A stretch of 8,030 nucleotides of DNA, from positions 14,531 to 22,560 of the forward strand of contig JAGQUY010000028.1 in the NCBI GenBank assembly GCA_020438245.1, given 5' to 3'. The DNA comes from Bacteroidota bacterium (lineage in GTDB: Bacteria > CLD3 > SB21). The notes beneath the pieces were generated by a model. That model searched no databases. It was not told the DNA's origin and saw only the letters and a list, made by a program, of their open reading frames with translations. Of this stretch, positions 1 to 6,006 are shown one piece after another (position 1 is the stretch's first letter; each line of letters begins with the position of its first letter). The position numbers and the translations under genes are program-made.

Positions 1-1205
1 GTCATCTTCGAGGCCATTAGAATCGCTTTTTCCAGGCGAGACTCGTCATACATTTCATCCTCCACATCGCTAGCTTCTGTAACGCCATCCGTAAACATTA
101 CAAGAGTGTCACCCGGTTCCAACACGGTTTCTTCGCTGTCATACATGTCAAAATCGGCCATACCAAGTGGAATGCGCCCAACTTTCAGTGTGGATATCTT
201 GCCGCCCCGCACCAGATAAGGAGGGTTGTGGCCGGCATTTACTGAGGATATTTTTCTCGATTTCGGATCCAGCAGGGCAATGAAAAAGGTGATATACTTG
301 TCTGTCGTGGAGTTTTGAAATATGATCCGATTCAATTTTGCAACAAGCTTTTTCAACTCAAACTCCGATTCCAGGTAAGCTCTGAGTGACGCCTGCAGCG
401 TTGAAACCAAAAGCGCTCCGGGTACACTTTTACCGGAAACGTCCGCAATAATCAGCGCTACTTTCCCGTCCGGCAGATGAACTACATCATAAAAATCCCC
501 GCCAACCTGTCTGCTGGGAACATTCATACCGGCAATTTCATAGCCGGGGATCTGTTTGATGGTTTTTGGAATAATCATCTTCTGTATGGTCGCAGCGACT
601 TCGAGCTCCTTTTCCATTCGCTCTTTTTCAATTGCTTCCTCATACAAACGGGCATTTTCTATTGCGATGCATGCGTCAACCGAAAGAGTGTCCAGAAACT
701 TCACATCATCCATTGTAAAATGTCCGGATGCACCTCTCGCTTGATCTTCGTTTCTCCGTGTCGGCTGTTCCAATTTGTTGATGATCTGAAAAACGCCTAT
801 TATTTTACCCTCACGATTTTTCATGGGCATGCACAGCATGGTCTTTGTGCGATATCCGGTCTTGCGGTCAAATTCAGGATTGAACCTGGGGTCTTTATAA
901 ACATCCTTCAGCAGAACACGTTGCCCGGTTTCTGCGACATGCCCGGCAATGCCTTGACCCATAGGAAGGCGAATTTCCACCAAGCTGTCACCTTGCATGA
1001 CTTTGGACCAAAGTTCGTTCCTTTTTCTGTCAATAATATAAACAGTTCCCCGATCGGCATTCAGATTTTTCGTTGCCGTTTCAAGAATGATCCGCAGGAT
1101 CTCCTTCAAGTCGAGAGTAGAATTTAGCAATTTACCAATGTCGACAATCGCCATCAGGCGCAGGGTCTCGTCGGTGATTTGCTTGAGTTTTGTTGCGAGG
1201 TTCAT
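1..1205 (-). CDS. GAF domain-containing SpoIIE/PP2C-type serine phosphatase (3' end outside window)
   Basis: Reading the minus strand from the ATG at 1205 gives 401 codons open to the window edge. Residues about 14-185 form a GAF sensor domain (MGQGIAGHVAETG at 82-94, then CMPMKN and GVFQIINK). A charged helix at about 185-212 (EKERMEKELEVAATIQ) is the usual linker to an RsbU/SpoIIE phosphatase domain from about 205. PP2C metal and core motifs are visible: VGGDFYD (D237, D240), IADVSGKSVPGA (D255), AGHNPP (324-329) and FTDGVTEA (D373). The final DD(I/Q)T motif, roughly the last 40 residues, is missing because the window ends. Known members dephosphorylate STAS-type anti-anti-sigma proteins in partner-switching cascades; that role is inferred here, as no partner is visible. 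The start overlaps the stop of the radical SAM gene as ATGA and has only a weak Shine-Dalgarno, so translation is probably coupled. No transmembrane segment is seen, so it is likely cytoplasmic. Confidence 0.93.
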   Translation of the reverse strand, partial: MNLATKLKQITDETLRLMAIVDIGKLLNSTLDLKEILRIILETATKNLNADRGTVYIIDRKRNELWSKVMQGDSLVEIRLPMGQGIAGHVAETGQRVLLKDVYKDPRFNPEFDRKTGYRTKTMLCMPMKNREGKIIGVFQIINKLEQPTRRNEDQARGASGHFTMDDVKFLDTLSVDACIAIENARLYEEAIEKERMEKELEVAATIQKMIIPKTIKQIPGYEIAGMNVPSRQVGGDFYDVVHLPDGKVALIIADVSGKSVPGALLVSTLQASLRAYLESEFELKKLVAKLNRIIFQNSTTDKYITFFIALLDPKSRKISSVNAGHNPPYLVRGGKISTLKVGRIPLGMADFDMYDSEETVLEPGDTLVMFTDGVTEASDVEDEMYDESRLEKAILMASKM

Positions 1206-1825
1206 GGTTGTCTTTTGGTCGTCTTTAAGTTTCGGAGTAAGTCATGCTCAGGAAAGCCCGTCAAGCGCATGTTCGAGGAATCAATCGTCACTTCAAACTC
1301 TTGCTTCGTGTCAGAGATTTCGTTTTTCCACGATTGATATCGGTCACTCAAAAAATGAATTTTCTGGTTGGCAGAACTTCTCCAAAGACCCATATAGGGT
1401 TCATCCTGCTTATACTCCCCATCTACCAGAATATCTAACAGCCCGAGGATTCTTGCAGCGCTTACTGAAAGATCACCGATTTCTTCTATCGTGTAGCCCG
1501 AAAACGCCATTAGGCTCAGGCCCTCGTCCTTAAATGCCTGCGCCGCCGGGTACAAGCTGTCCGCTTGCGCGAAAGGCTCACCCCCGCTGAAGGTCACGCC
1601 CTCGATATTCCTAAACCCTCTCGTCAACCGTCGCACTTCTTGAAAAAGGTCTTGAGAGGTCAACATGCGTCGGTCATTGAATGGCAAATATTCCGGATTC
1701 CAGCATCCCGCGCATCTCTTTGAACAACCCTGGACCCAAATTACGGCCCGATTCCCCGGACCATTAACTTCAGACAGAGGTTGAATTTCTGCGACGGAAA
1801 TCAAGTTCGACCTACCATTAATCAC
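1202..1825 (-). CDS. NrdG-like radical SAM activating protein (single 4Fe-4S cluster)
   Basis: The 207-residue product has the small size and layout of anaerobic ribonucleotide reductase activase (NrdG)-like radical SAM proteins. It shows VNGPGNRAVIWVQGC leading into the CxxxCxxC cluster motif (C34, C38, C41), the SGGEP SAM-binding motif (80-84), and the later family segments DILVDGEY (131-138) and LWRSSANQKI (148-157). Members cleave S-adenosylmethionine to make a 5'-deoxyadenosyl radical and usually install a glycyl radical on a partner. No nrdD or other glycyl-radical enzyme is in the window, so the substrate is unknown and the name nrdG is not assigned. The listed start is a GTG that overlaps the nusB stop by 8 nt. 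A TTG at 1804 (codon 8) with GGTAGG six bases upstream is a credible alternative that removes seven residues before the conserved region. The 3' end overlaps the phosphatase start by 4 nt. Confidence 0.88.
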   Translation of the reverse strand: MINGRSNLISVAEIQPLSEVNGPGNRAVIWVQGCSKRCAGCWNPEYLPFNDRRMLTSQDLFQEVRRLTRGFRNIEGVTFSGGEPFAQADSLYPAAQAFKDEGLSLMAFSGYTIEEIGDLSVSAARILGLLDILVDGEYKQDEPYMGLWRSSANQKIHFLSDRYQSWKNEISDTKQEFEVTIDSSNMRLTGFPEHDLLRNLKTTKRQP

Positions 1826-2309
1826 CTATTATACCGCGGCCCACTTTGTGAAGGCCCCCATCGCGCTTCAGATCCTCCAACACGGAATCAAGAATACCGT
1901 TTATGAAGCGGCTGCTGTTATCCGTGCTGTAGCGTTTCCCGATTTCTATAACTTCATTAATTGAGACTTTTGGCGGTATATCCTCAAAAAACATGAACTC
2001 ACAAATTCCAACCCTTAGCAAGAGACGGTCTATCACGGCAATACGATTAAAGTCCCAATTTTCTGTTTTTGATCGTATTAACTCGTCCACTTTTTCGCGA
2101 TGAGTCACGGCATGATTAACCAAATCTCGAATGAATTTCATCGCCTGCTCTGAAAATAAATCACAGATGTCCTCTATGAGAACATCCGGTTTTTCTCCGC
2201 TGAACTCGAATGCATATAATACTTGAAGAGCCGATTCGCGTGCCTCCCGGCGGCTGTTTCTTACAGAGGCTGTGCGGGGTCTGGATTCGTCTCTAAGCAA
2301 GGGATTCAT
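1818..2309 (-). CDS. nusB: Transcription antitermination factor NusB
   Basis: The 163-residue product matches NusB along most of its length. RREARESALQVLYAFE (20-35) is the arginine-rich N-terminal helix typical of the family. The C-terminal half carries the most conserved block: NWDFNRIAVIDRLLLR (84-99), the PPKVSINEVIEIGKRYS segment (112-128) and SSRFINGILDSV (132-143). NusB pairs with NusE (S10) to bind boxA RNA and supports antitermination of rRNA operons. The protein is longer than the roughly 140-residue enterobacterial form, with about 19 extra polar residues at the N terminus and a short basic tail. The ATG lies 10 nt after the leucine dehydrogenase stop, with GGAGAA within the end of that gene at a rather long spacing. 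The usual neighbour ribH (lumazine synthase) is absent; instead nusB sits in a mixed operon and its stop overlaps the radical SAM start. Confidence 0.95.
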   Translation of the reverse strand: MNPLLRDESRPRTASVRNSRREARESALQVLYAFEFSGEKPDVLIEDICDLFSEQAMKFIRDLVNHAVTHREKVDELIRSKTENWDFNRIAVIDRLLLRVGICEFMFFEDIPPKVSINEVIEIGKRYSTDNSSRFINGILDSVLEDLKRDGGLHKVGRGIIGD

Positions 2310-2319
2310 ACGCTGAATA

Positions 2320-3423
2320 CTAATTCTCCAAACGCCGCATAACCGTTTCGGGCTTGTTTACATAGGTGTGTTTGATTCGTCCGACGTTGTTGATTCGTTC
2401 CTCGGCGAGCTTGTTGGATGCTACGTGCGTGGGAATATTCTCTTTTTCAGAAAGGTCAATAATGTTCTTAACAATATCATAGATGCTCTTGGCTTGGGAC
2501 AGCGCCTTTTCCTGATTATATCCCTCCAATTCATTATAGACATTGATCAATCCGCCTGCATTGATCACATAATCAGGTGCATAAACGATCTTCCGTTCAA
2601 GCAACTGCTGACCGTGTTTATCCTCCTCGGCCAGTTGATTGTTGGCAGCTCCCGCAATAACCTTGAACTTGAATTGAGGAATTGTTTTGTCATTTACAAT
2701 TGCCCCCAAGGCACAAGGAGCAAAAACATCGGCGTCTACCGAGTAAATTTTGTCGCCGTCCACCGCTTCCGCTCCAAATTCGTTCACTACCCTCTTTACT
2801 CTTTCGGGATCCACATCATTGACAATCAGCTTGGCTCCCTCATCATGAAGATGCCTAACAAGATAGTACCCCACGTGGCCAAGTCCCTGGACTGCCACCC
2901 GGACACCCTTCAACGATTGTGTGCCAAAGGCCTTTTCCGCGCACGCCTTGAGGCCTCTGTATGTCCCCAGTGCCGTCACCGGAGATGGGTCACCACTTCC
3001 CCCTAACGCCCTGGAAATACCCGTAACGTATCGAGTTTCCATTCGTACCCATTCCATATCCATAACGCTGGTTCCCACGTCTTCGGCCGTAATATAACGG
3101 GCGCCAAGTCCCTGGACGAAGCGTCCAAATGCACGGAACAGGATTTCGTTCTTGTGTTTCTTTGGATCTCCTATGATAACAGACTTCCCGCCGCCCAGAT
3201 TGAGGCCAGCAACAGCGGCTTTGTATGTCATTCCTCGAGACAGCCGAAGCACATCTTGCAACGCCTCTTCCGTGGAACTGTACGGATACATTCGACATCC
3301 GCCCAGGGCGGGACCAAGTGTTGTATCGTGGATTGCAACGATCGCTCTTAACCCGCTTTCACGGTCACTGAAAAATACGACCTCTTCATGATTTCGTTCT
3401 TCGATCAACTCAAAAAGGTTCAT
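2320..3423 (-). CDS. Leucine (branched-chain amino acid) dehydrogenase, Glu/Leu/Phe/Val dehydrogenase family
   Basis: The 367-residue product has the length of bacterial leucine dehydrogenase, shorter than glutamate dehydrogenases. It would reversibly deaminate leucine, valine or isoleucine with NAD+ to 2-oxo acids and ammonia. The N-terminal substrate domain has LGPALGGCRMYPY (36-48), MTYKAAVAGLNLGGGKSVI (65-83) with the two catalytic-site lysines K68 and K80, and AEDVGT (113-118) with D115. The Rossmann domain has VQGLGHVGYYL (178-188), a GxGxxG dinucleotide loop, followed by LIVNDVD (199-205), whose acidic residue suits NAD rather than NADP. VINAGGLINV (286-295) is the conserved C-terminal block. 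The ATG has GGAG a few bases upstream, at the end of the acyl-CoA dehydrogenase gene 10 nt away. Phenylalanine or valine preference cannot be excluded from sequence alone, but the close fit to LeuDH favours leucine. Gene names used elsewhere (ldh, bcd, vdh) are left unassigned for that reason. Confidence 0.93.
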   Translation of the reverse strand: MNLFELIEERNHEEVVFFSDRESGLRAIVAIHDTTLGPALGGCRMYPYSSTEEALQDVLRLSRGMTYKAAVAGLNLGGGKSVIIGDPKKHKNEILFRAFGRFVQGLGARYITAEDVGTSVMDMEWVRMETRYVTGISRALGGSGDPSPVTALGTYRGLKACAEKAFGTQSLKGVRVAVQGLGHVGYYLVRHLHDEGAKLIVNDVDPERVKRVVNEFGAEAVDGDKIYSVDADVFAPCALGAIVNDKTIPQFKFKVIAGAANNQLAEEDKHGQQLLERKIVYAPDYVINAGGLINVYNELEGYNQEKALSQAKSIYDIVKNIIDLSEKENIPTHVASNKLAEERINNVGRIKHTYVNKPETVMRRLEN

Positions 3424-3433
3424 GGCTTCTCCG

Positions 3434-4576
3434 TTACCAGTTCAACACATTACGGGCAATTACAATTCTTTGTATCTCCGACGTACCCTCGTAAATTTCG
3501 GTGATCTTCGCGTCGCGCATCATGCGCTCCACTGGATATTCTTTTGTGTATCCGTATCCGCCATGAAGCTGGACCGCTTGGGTGGTTGCCCACATGGCAG
3601 TTTCTGACGCAAATAACTTGGCCATGGCAGCCTCCTTGCCGAATTTTTCACCGGCATCCTTCATTGCACATGCTCTGTATAGGAGTAATTTTGATGCATC
3701 AATGCGCATGGCCATATCAGCAATTTTGAATTCGTTGGCCTGAAACTTGGCGAGCGGTTGGCCGAATTGTTCTCTGGCCTTTGTGTATTTGACCGATTCT
3801 TCCAAAGCTCCCTCCGCTATGCCGATGGCTTGTGCGCTAATGCCGATTCGTCCGCCATCAAGCGTTTCCATGGCAATCTTGAACCCCATGCCTTCTTCGC
3901 CAAGCAGGTTCTCCTTTGGTACCATACAATTTTCGAAAACTAATTCGGTTGTATCAGAGGCGCGAATGCCCAGCTTGTTCTCCTTTTTCCCTACCTTAAA
4001 CCCGGGAAATTTCTTGTCCACAATAAAGGCGCTTATTCCGCGGGTCTTATGGGATTTGTCCGTCCGCAGAAAGCAAACAACATAGTCGGAGTGTAGGCCA
4101 TTGGTCACCCACATTTTGGTGCCATTGACAAGATAGTGATCTCCTTTTTTCTCCGCAAAACACTGCAGCCCGGCTGCATCGCTTCCTGAAACGGATTCGG
4201 ACAGCGAATACGCTCCCAAAGCCTGCCCGGTGGCTAATGGCTTCAGGTACGTTTCTTTTTGGTGGTCCGTTCCGTATTTCTCAATATTAAAACAGACCAG
4301 CGAATTATTTACCGAACAAATTACGCCCGCGCTCGCATCGCCTTTTGACAGTTCCTGTATTGCCAGCACATAAGATATCGCGTCAAGACCGGAACCGCCC
4401 CACTTCTCATTCACCATCATCCCCATGAAACCGAGATCACCCAATTGCCTGATTACTTCGATGGGAAACTGTTGTTCTTCATCGCGTGCACCCGCCAGAG
4501 GAGCGAGATGCTCTTTGGCGAAATCGCGAGCCGTATCTCGAATCATTTCCTGCTCTTCGGTAAACTTGAAGTCCAT
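3434..4576 (-). CDS. Acyl-CoA dehydrogenase, short-chain (butyryl-CoA) type
   Basis: The 380-residue product is a full-length FAD-dependent acyl-CoA dehydrogenase, which forms trans-2-enoyl-CoA and passes electrons to electron-transfer flavoprotein. The helical N-terminal domain begins at once with FTEEQEMIRDTARDFA, with no targeting peptide. The middle beta domain has YSLSESVSGSDAAG (123-136) and KMWVTNG (154-160), which line the flavin and acyl-CoA site. The C-terminal domain has REQFGQPL (268-275), LHGGYGYTKEYPVER (337-351) and ITEIYEGTSEIQR (358-370). E363 in YEGT is at the catalytic-base position of short- and medium-chain enzymes. Isovaleryl-CoA dehydrogenases place the base elsewhere, in a helix that here reads ETLDGGRIGISAQ with no matching glutamate, so a butyryl- or 2-methyl-branched substrate is more likely. 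Usual ETEPxxGSD-type sequence is replaced by SESVSGSD, a mild variant. It is the first gene after the promoter and terminator, with AAGGGGA upstream of the ATG, and probably shares its transcript with leucine dehydrogenase. Confidence 0.94.
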   Translation of the reverse strand: MDFKFTEEQEMIRDTARDFAKEHLAPLAGARDEEQQFPIEVIRQLGDLGFMGMMVNEKWGGSGLDAISYVLAIQELSKGDASAGVICSVNNSLVCFNIEKYGTDHQKETYLKPLATGQALGAYSLSESVSGSDAAGLQCFAEKKGDHYLVNGTKMWVTNGLHSDYVVCFLRTDKSHKTRGISAFIVDKKFPGFKVGKKENKLGIRASDTTELVFENCMVPKENLLGEEGMGFKIAMETLDGGRIGISAQAIGIAEGALEESVKYTKAREQFGQPLAKFQANEFKIADMAMRIDASKLLLYRACAMKDAGEKFGKEAAMAKLFASETAMWATTQAVQLHGGYGYTKEYPVERMMRDAKITEIYEGTSEIQRIVIARNVLNW

Positions 4577-4590
4577 GATATCCCCTTGAC

Positions 4591-4624
4591 AAATTGTATA
4601 GAATTATTTGTTTTTATACTATTT
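4591..4624. promoter_or_regulatory. A/T-rich inverted repeat in operon leader, possible operator
   Basis: AAATTGTATA (4591-4600) and TATACTATTT (4615-4624) are inverted copies matching at 9 of 10 positions, separated by 14 nt. The repeat lies immediately downstream of the predicted transcription start and upstream of the Shine-Dalgarno, where a repressor could block transcription. Because the sequence is very A/T-rich, chance symmetry is a real possibility, and no regulator family can be named. Confidence 0.3.
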
Positions 4625-4634
4625 AAGGCTGCCG

Positions 4635-4663
4635 AATATAGAAAACGCCTCAGGAATAATCAA
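4635..4663 (-). promoter_or_regulatory. Candidate sigma70-type promoter for the acyl-CoA dehydrogenase operon
   Basis: On the minus strand TTGATT (4663-4658) and TATATT (4640-4635) are separated by exactly 17 bases, each one or two bases away from the -35 and -10 consensus. Transcription would begin near 4628, giving a leader of about 50 nt. It lies directly after the upstream terminator and before the first gene of the downstream operon, which is where a promoter is expected. The prediction comes from sequence only. Confidence 0.55.
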
Positions 4664-4676
4664 GACATAGAAAGAA

Positions 4677-4711
4677 AAAATCCGTCTATCCAAGAAGGAC
4701 AGACGGATTTT
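4677..4711 (-). terminator. Intrinsic (probably bidirectional) transcription terminator
   Basis: The arms at 4677-4691 (AAAATCCGTCTATCC) and 4697-4711 (GGACAGACGGATTTT) form a 15-bp stem with a single mismatch and a five-base loop AAGAA. On the minus strand the hairpin ends in GGATTTTTTC, giving a run of six U residues. It lies 18 nt past the stop of the TPR-like gene, so it ends that upstream transcript. The A-rich foot on the other side gives a shorter T-run for plus-strand transcripts. Confidence 0.9.
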
Positions 4712-4728
4712 ATCGGAGAGAAAAAAGA

Positions 4729-5238
4729 TCAGAGCTTTAGCTCTTTACCTGCAATCCAATATCCGTGATGATCCTGCCAGTAATCTACATGCTGAATGGT
4801 TATTTTGGAGCCACGCTGATGCTCATTCCATATTTTCGCCGCAATGGCGCAGTTGGTCTGCTCCTTGGTCTTGAAACTCATGTCAAATGCATCTCCGGCC
4901 AGCTTGACGCCCGGACGGTTGTTCCCATTTTTGATTTCCAAACATGCTTTTCTCTGCATGAAATGGGCTATATGCTGGATGGGGGCGCTGTCCCCTTTCT
5001 TTTTTTCCTCCTCAATGACCTTGTCGATTCTCTCAATCGCTTCCTTGTCCTCCTGCATTTTTTCAAGGGCGTCAAAAACACACTCCTGCGTCAAATAGTA
5101 GTGCTGCTTCTTGTCATCGCCGTCTTTCAAGTCGGAGATCATTTCCAGCGCGGCATTGAAATATTCGAAGGCTTTGCGATAATCCTGGGCAACAAAAGCG
5201 TCGCGACCCTTTGACATATACCCGTTAAATTCTTCCAT
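4729..5238 (-). CDS. Small TPR-like helical protein of unknown function
   Basis: I do not recognise a specific family. The 169-residue product has no signal peptide or membrane segment. Residues about 4-37 read like one TPR unit (YMSKGRDAFVAQDYRKAFEYFNAALEM), with the small and aromatic residues of the helix pair in register. The following helices (about 45-80) are rich in Glu and Lys, and a second degenerate repeat may cover about 86-125. The last 25 residues differ: they are aromatic and histidine-containing (QHVDYWQDHHGYWIAGKEL) and may form a small beta structure. The start is secure because AGGAGGAA lies just upstream of the ATG. It is bracketed by its own candidate promoter and a strong terminator, so it may be expressed independently of ispD. 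A scaffold or adaptor role would be typical for TPR proteins but is only inference. Confidence 0.82.
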   Translation of the reverse strand: MEEFNGYMSKGRDAFVAQDYRKAFEYFNAALEMISDLKDGDDKKQHYYLTQECVFDALEKMQEDKEAIERIDKVIEEEKKKGDSAPIQHIAHFMQRKACLEIKNGNNRPGVKLAGDAFDMSFKTKEQTNCAIAAKIWNEHQRGSKITIQHVDYWQDHHGYWIAGKELKL

Positions 5239-5240
5239 AG

Positions 5241-5248
5241 TTCCTCCT
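5241..5248 (-). promoter_or_regulatory. Strong ribosome binding site of the TPR-like gene
   Basis: The minus strand reads AGGAGGAA followed by CT and then the ATG at 5238. This near-perfect Shine-Dalgarno fixes the start codon and suggests efficient translation. Confidence 0.8.
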
Positions 5249-5275
5249 CTGCACCGTTAAGTTCGTAACCAATAA

Positions 5276-5305
5276 AATCTATTCAAAGCAGTTGTGAAAT
5301 GTCAA
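5276..5305 (-). promoter_or_regulatory. Candidate promoter for the TPR-like gene, overlapping the ispD stop
   Basis: A perfect -35 hexamer TTGACA (5305-5300) overlaps the ispD stop codon TGA. TAGATT (5281-5276), 18 bases further on, is a weaker -10. Transcription would begin near 5269, about 30 nt before the start codon. No terminator hairpin is visible in the 63-nt gap, so read-through from ispD is also possible. Confidence 0.4.
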
Positions 5306-6006
5306 ACGAAAAATGCGCTCAACGCTTGTGCCATTGCAAGATCTTCAGGGGTGGTAATCTTGATGTTAGAATGTGAACCTTCCAGGATTTGAACAGGAAC
5401 ACCTAACCGTTCTACGAGCGATGACTCGTCTGTACCTACAAATCGATCCTCTTCCGCTTTTTCGAAGGCCTTTTTGAGCAGATCAACCCGAAATCCCTGC
5501 GGAGTTTGACTTAACCACAACGTACTGCGATCCAAAGTTGATTCGGCGATGTTTTGGAGCCCCCTTTTGACGGTATCTTTTGGTCTGACGCCAACGATTA
5601 CCGCATCGTTGGATGAAAGCATTTCAAGTACTTTTCTGATGAGCTCTTCTGTAATAAACGGCCGAACTCCATCGTGAACCAGGACGAACCCATCATGGTC
5701 GATGATCTGGAGCGCCGCTTTAACACTGTCTTGGCGTTCAAGCCCCCCGGAGATTACACGCACTCTCGGCTGACCCGAAAAGGAAGCCTTGATCTCGCTC
5801 TCAAGAAAACCGACGTGCTCACTCTTTGTCGGCACGATGATTTCATCTATGAAGGACGAGTTCATGAACGGTCTAAGAGTATTGACCACCAGAGGCCTCC
5901 CTCCAAGGAGCACAAAGGGCTTTGTGCGCCCGTCTTCGGTCGATCCAAACCGTCGCCCTTCGCCGGCCGCCGGTATAATCACACTGGTTCGCCTTTTCCT
6001 CATCAT
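5302..6006 (-). CDS. ispD: 2-C-methyl-D-erythritol 4-phosphate cytidylyltransferase (IspD)
   Basis: The 234-residue product is a full-length IspD, which couples CTP and MEP to give CDP-methylerythritol and pyrophosphate in the non-mevalonate isoprenoid pathway. The nucleotide-binding start IIPAAGEGRRFG (10-21) provides the catalytic arginine, most likely R19, and K29 follows in TKPF. GGLERQDSV (87-95) carries D93, LVHDGVRPF (109-117) carries D112 and R115, and SQTPQGF (166-172) and GTDESSLVE (191-199) are further family signatures. NIKITTPEDLAMA (214-226) carries K216. All these correspond to active-site positions described for the E. coli enzyme. Its ATG overlaps the MBL-fold hydrolase stop as ATGA, and GGGGGAAG lies about 10 nt upstream. 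The common partner ispF is not directly downstream: the next gene is the TPR-like protein. A ribitol-phosphate cytidylyltransferase (TarI-like) is possible in this superfamily, but the motif set fits IspD well. Confidence 0.95.
   Translation of the reverse strand: MMRKRRTSVIIPAAGEGRRFGSTEDGRTKPFVLLGGRPLVVNTLRPFMNSSFIDEIIVPTKSEHVGFLESEIKASFSGQPRVRVISGGLERQDSVKAALQIIDHDGFVLVHDGVRPFITEELIRKVLEMLSSNDAVIVGVRPKDTVKRGLQNIAESTLDRSTLWLSQTPQGFRVDLLKKAFEKAEEDRFVGTDESSLVERLGVPVQILEGSHSNIKITTPEDLAMAQALSAFFV

Larger units (their letters stand above)
4577..4676 (-). promoter_or_regulatory. Leader region of the acyl-CoA dehydrogenase operon
   Basis: This non-coding stretch contains, in transcription order on the minus strand, the candidate promoter, an A/T-rich inverted repeat, and the ribosome binding site AAGGGGA (4587-4581), placed four bases before the ATG at 4576. 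It is strongly A/T-rich compared with the genes on both sides. No small ORF or recognisable riboswitch was seen in it. Confidence 0.6.

Noticed and set aside
477..1533. Long plus-strand open frames (477-1127 and 1087-1533)
   Set aside because: They lie antisense to the GAF-SpoIIE phosphatase and radical SAM genes, whose minus-strand products carry clear family motifs; the plus-strand translations show no domain-like pattern.
1202..1825. Naming the radical SAM gene nrdG or pyruvate formate-lyase activase
   Set aside because: No nrdD or pfl gene is visible, and many small radical SAM activases share these motifs, so a precise name is not supported.
2368..3006. 212-codon plus-strand open frame opposite leucine dehydrogenase
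   Set aside because: The opposite frame is an unambiguous full-length dehydrogenase; the plus-strand product is low-complexity and resembles no family.
2990..3298. 102-codon minus-strand frame inside leucine dehydrogenase
   Set aside because: It is an out-of-frame shadow in the same strand as the real gene, without a ribosome binding site or protein-like pattern.
4592..4614. Second promoter with TATACA as -10 just upstream of the acyl-CoA dehydrogenase
   Set aside because: No acceptable -35 hexamer is present at 16-18 bases upstream, and the element is better explained as one arm of the inverted repeat.
4765..5214. 149-codon plus-strand frame opposite the TPR-like gene
   Set aside because: It appears hydrophobic only because it is the antisense of a Glu/Lys-rich helical protein; the minus-strand gene has a strong Shine-Dalgarno and a terminator in the proper place.
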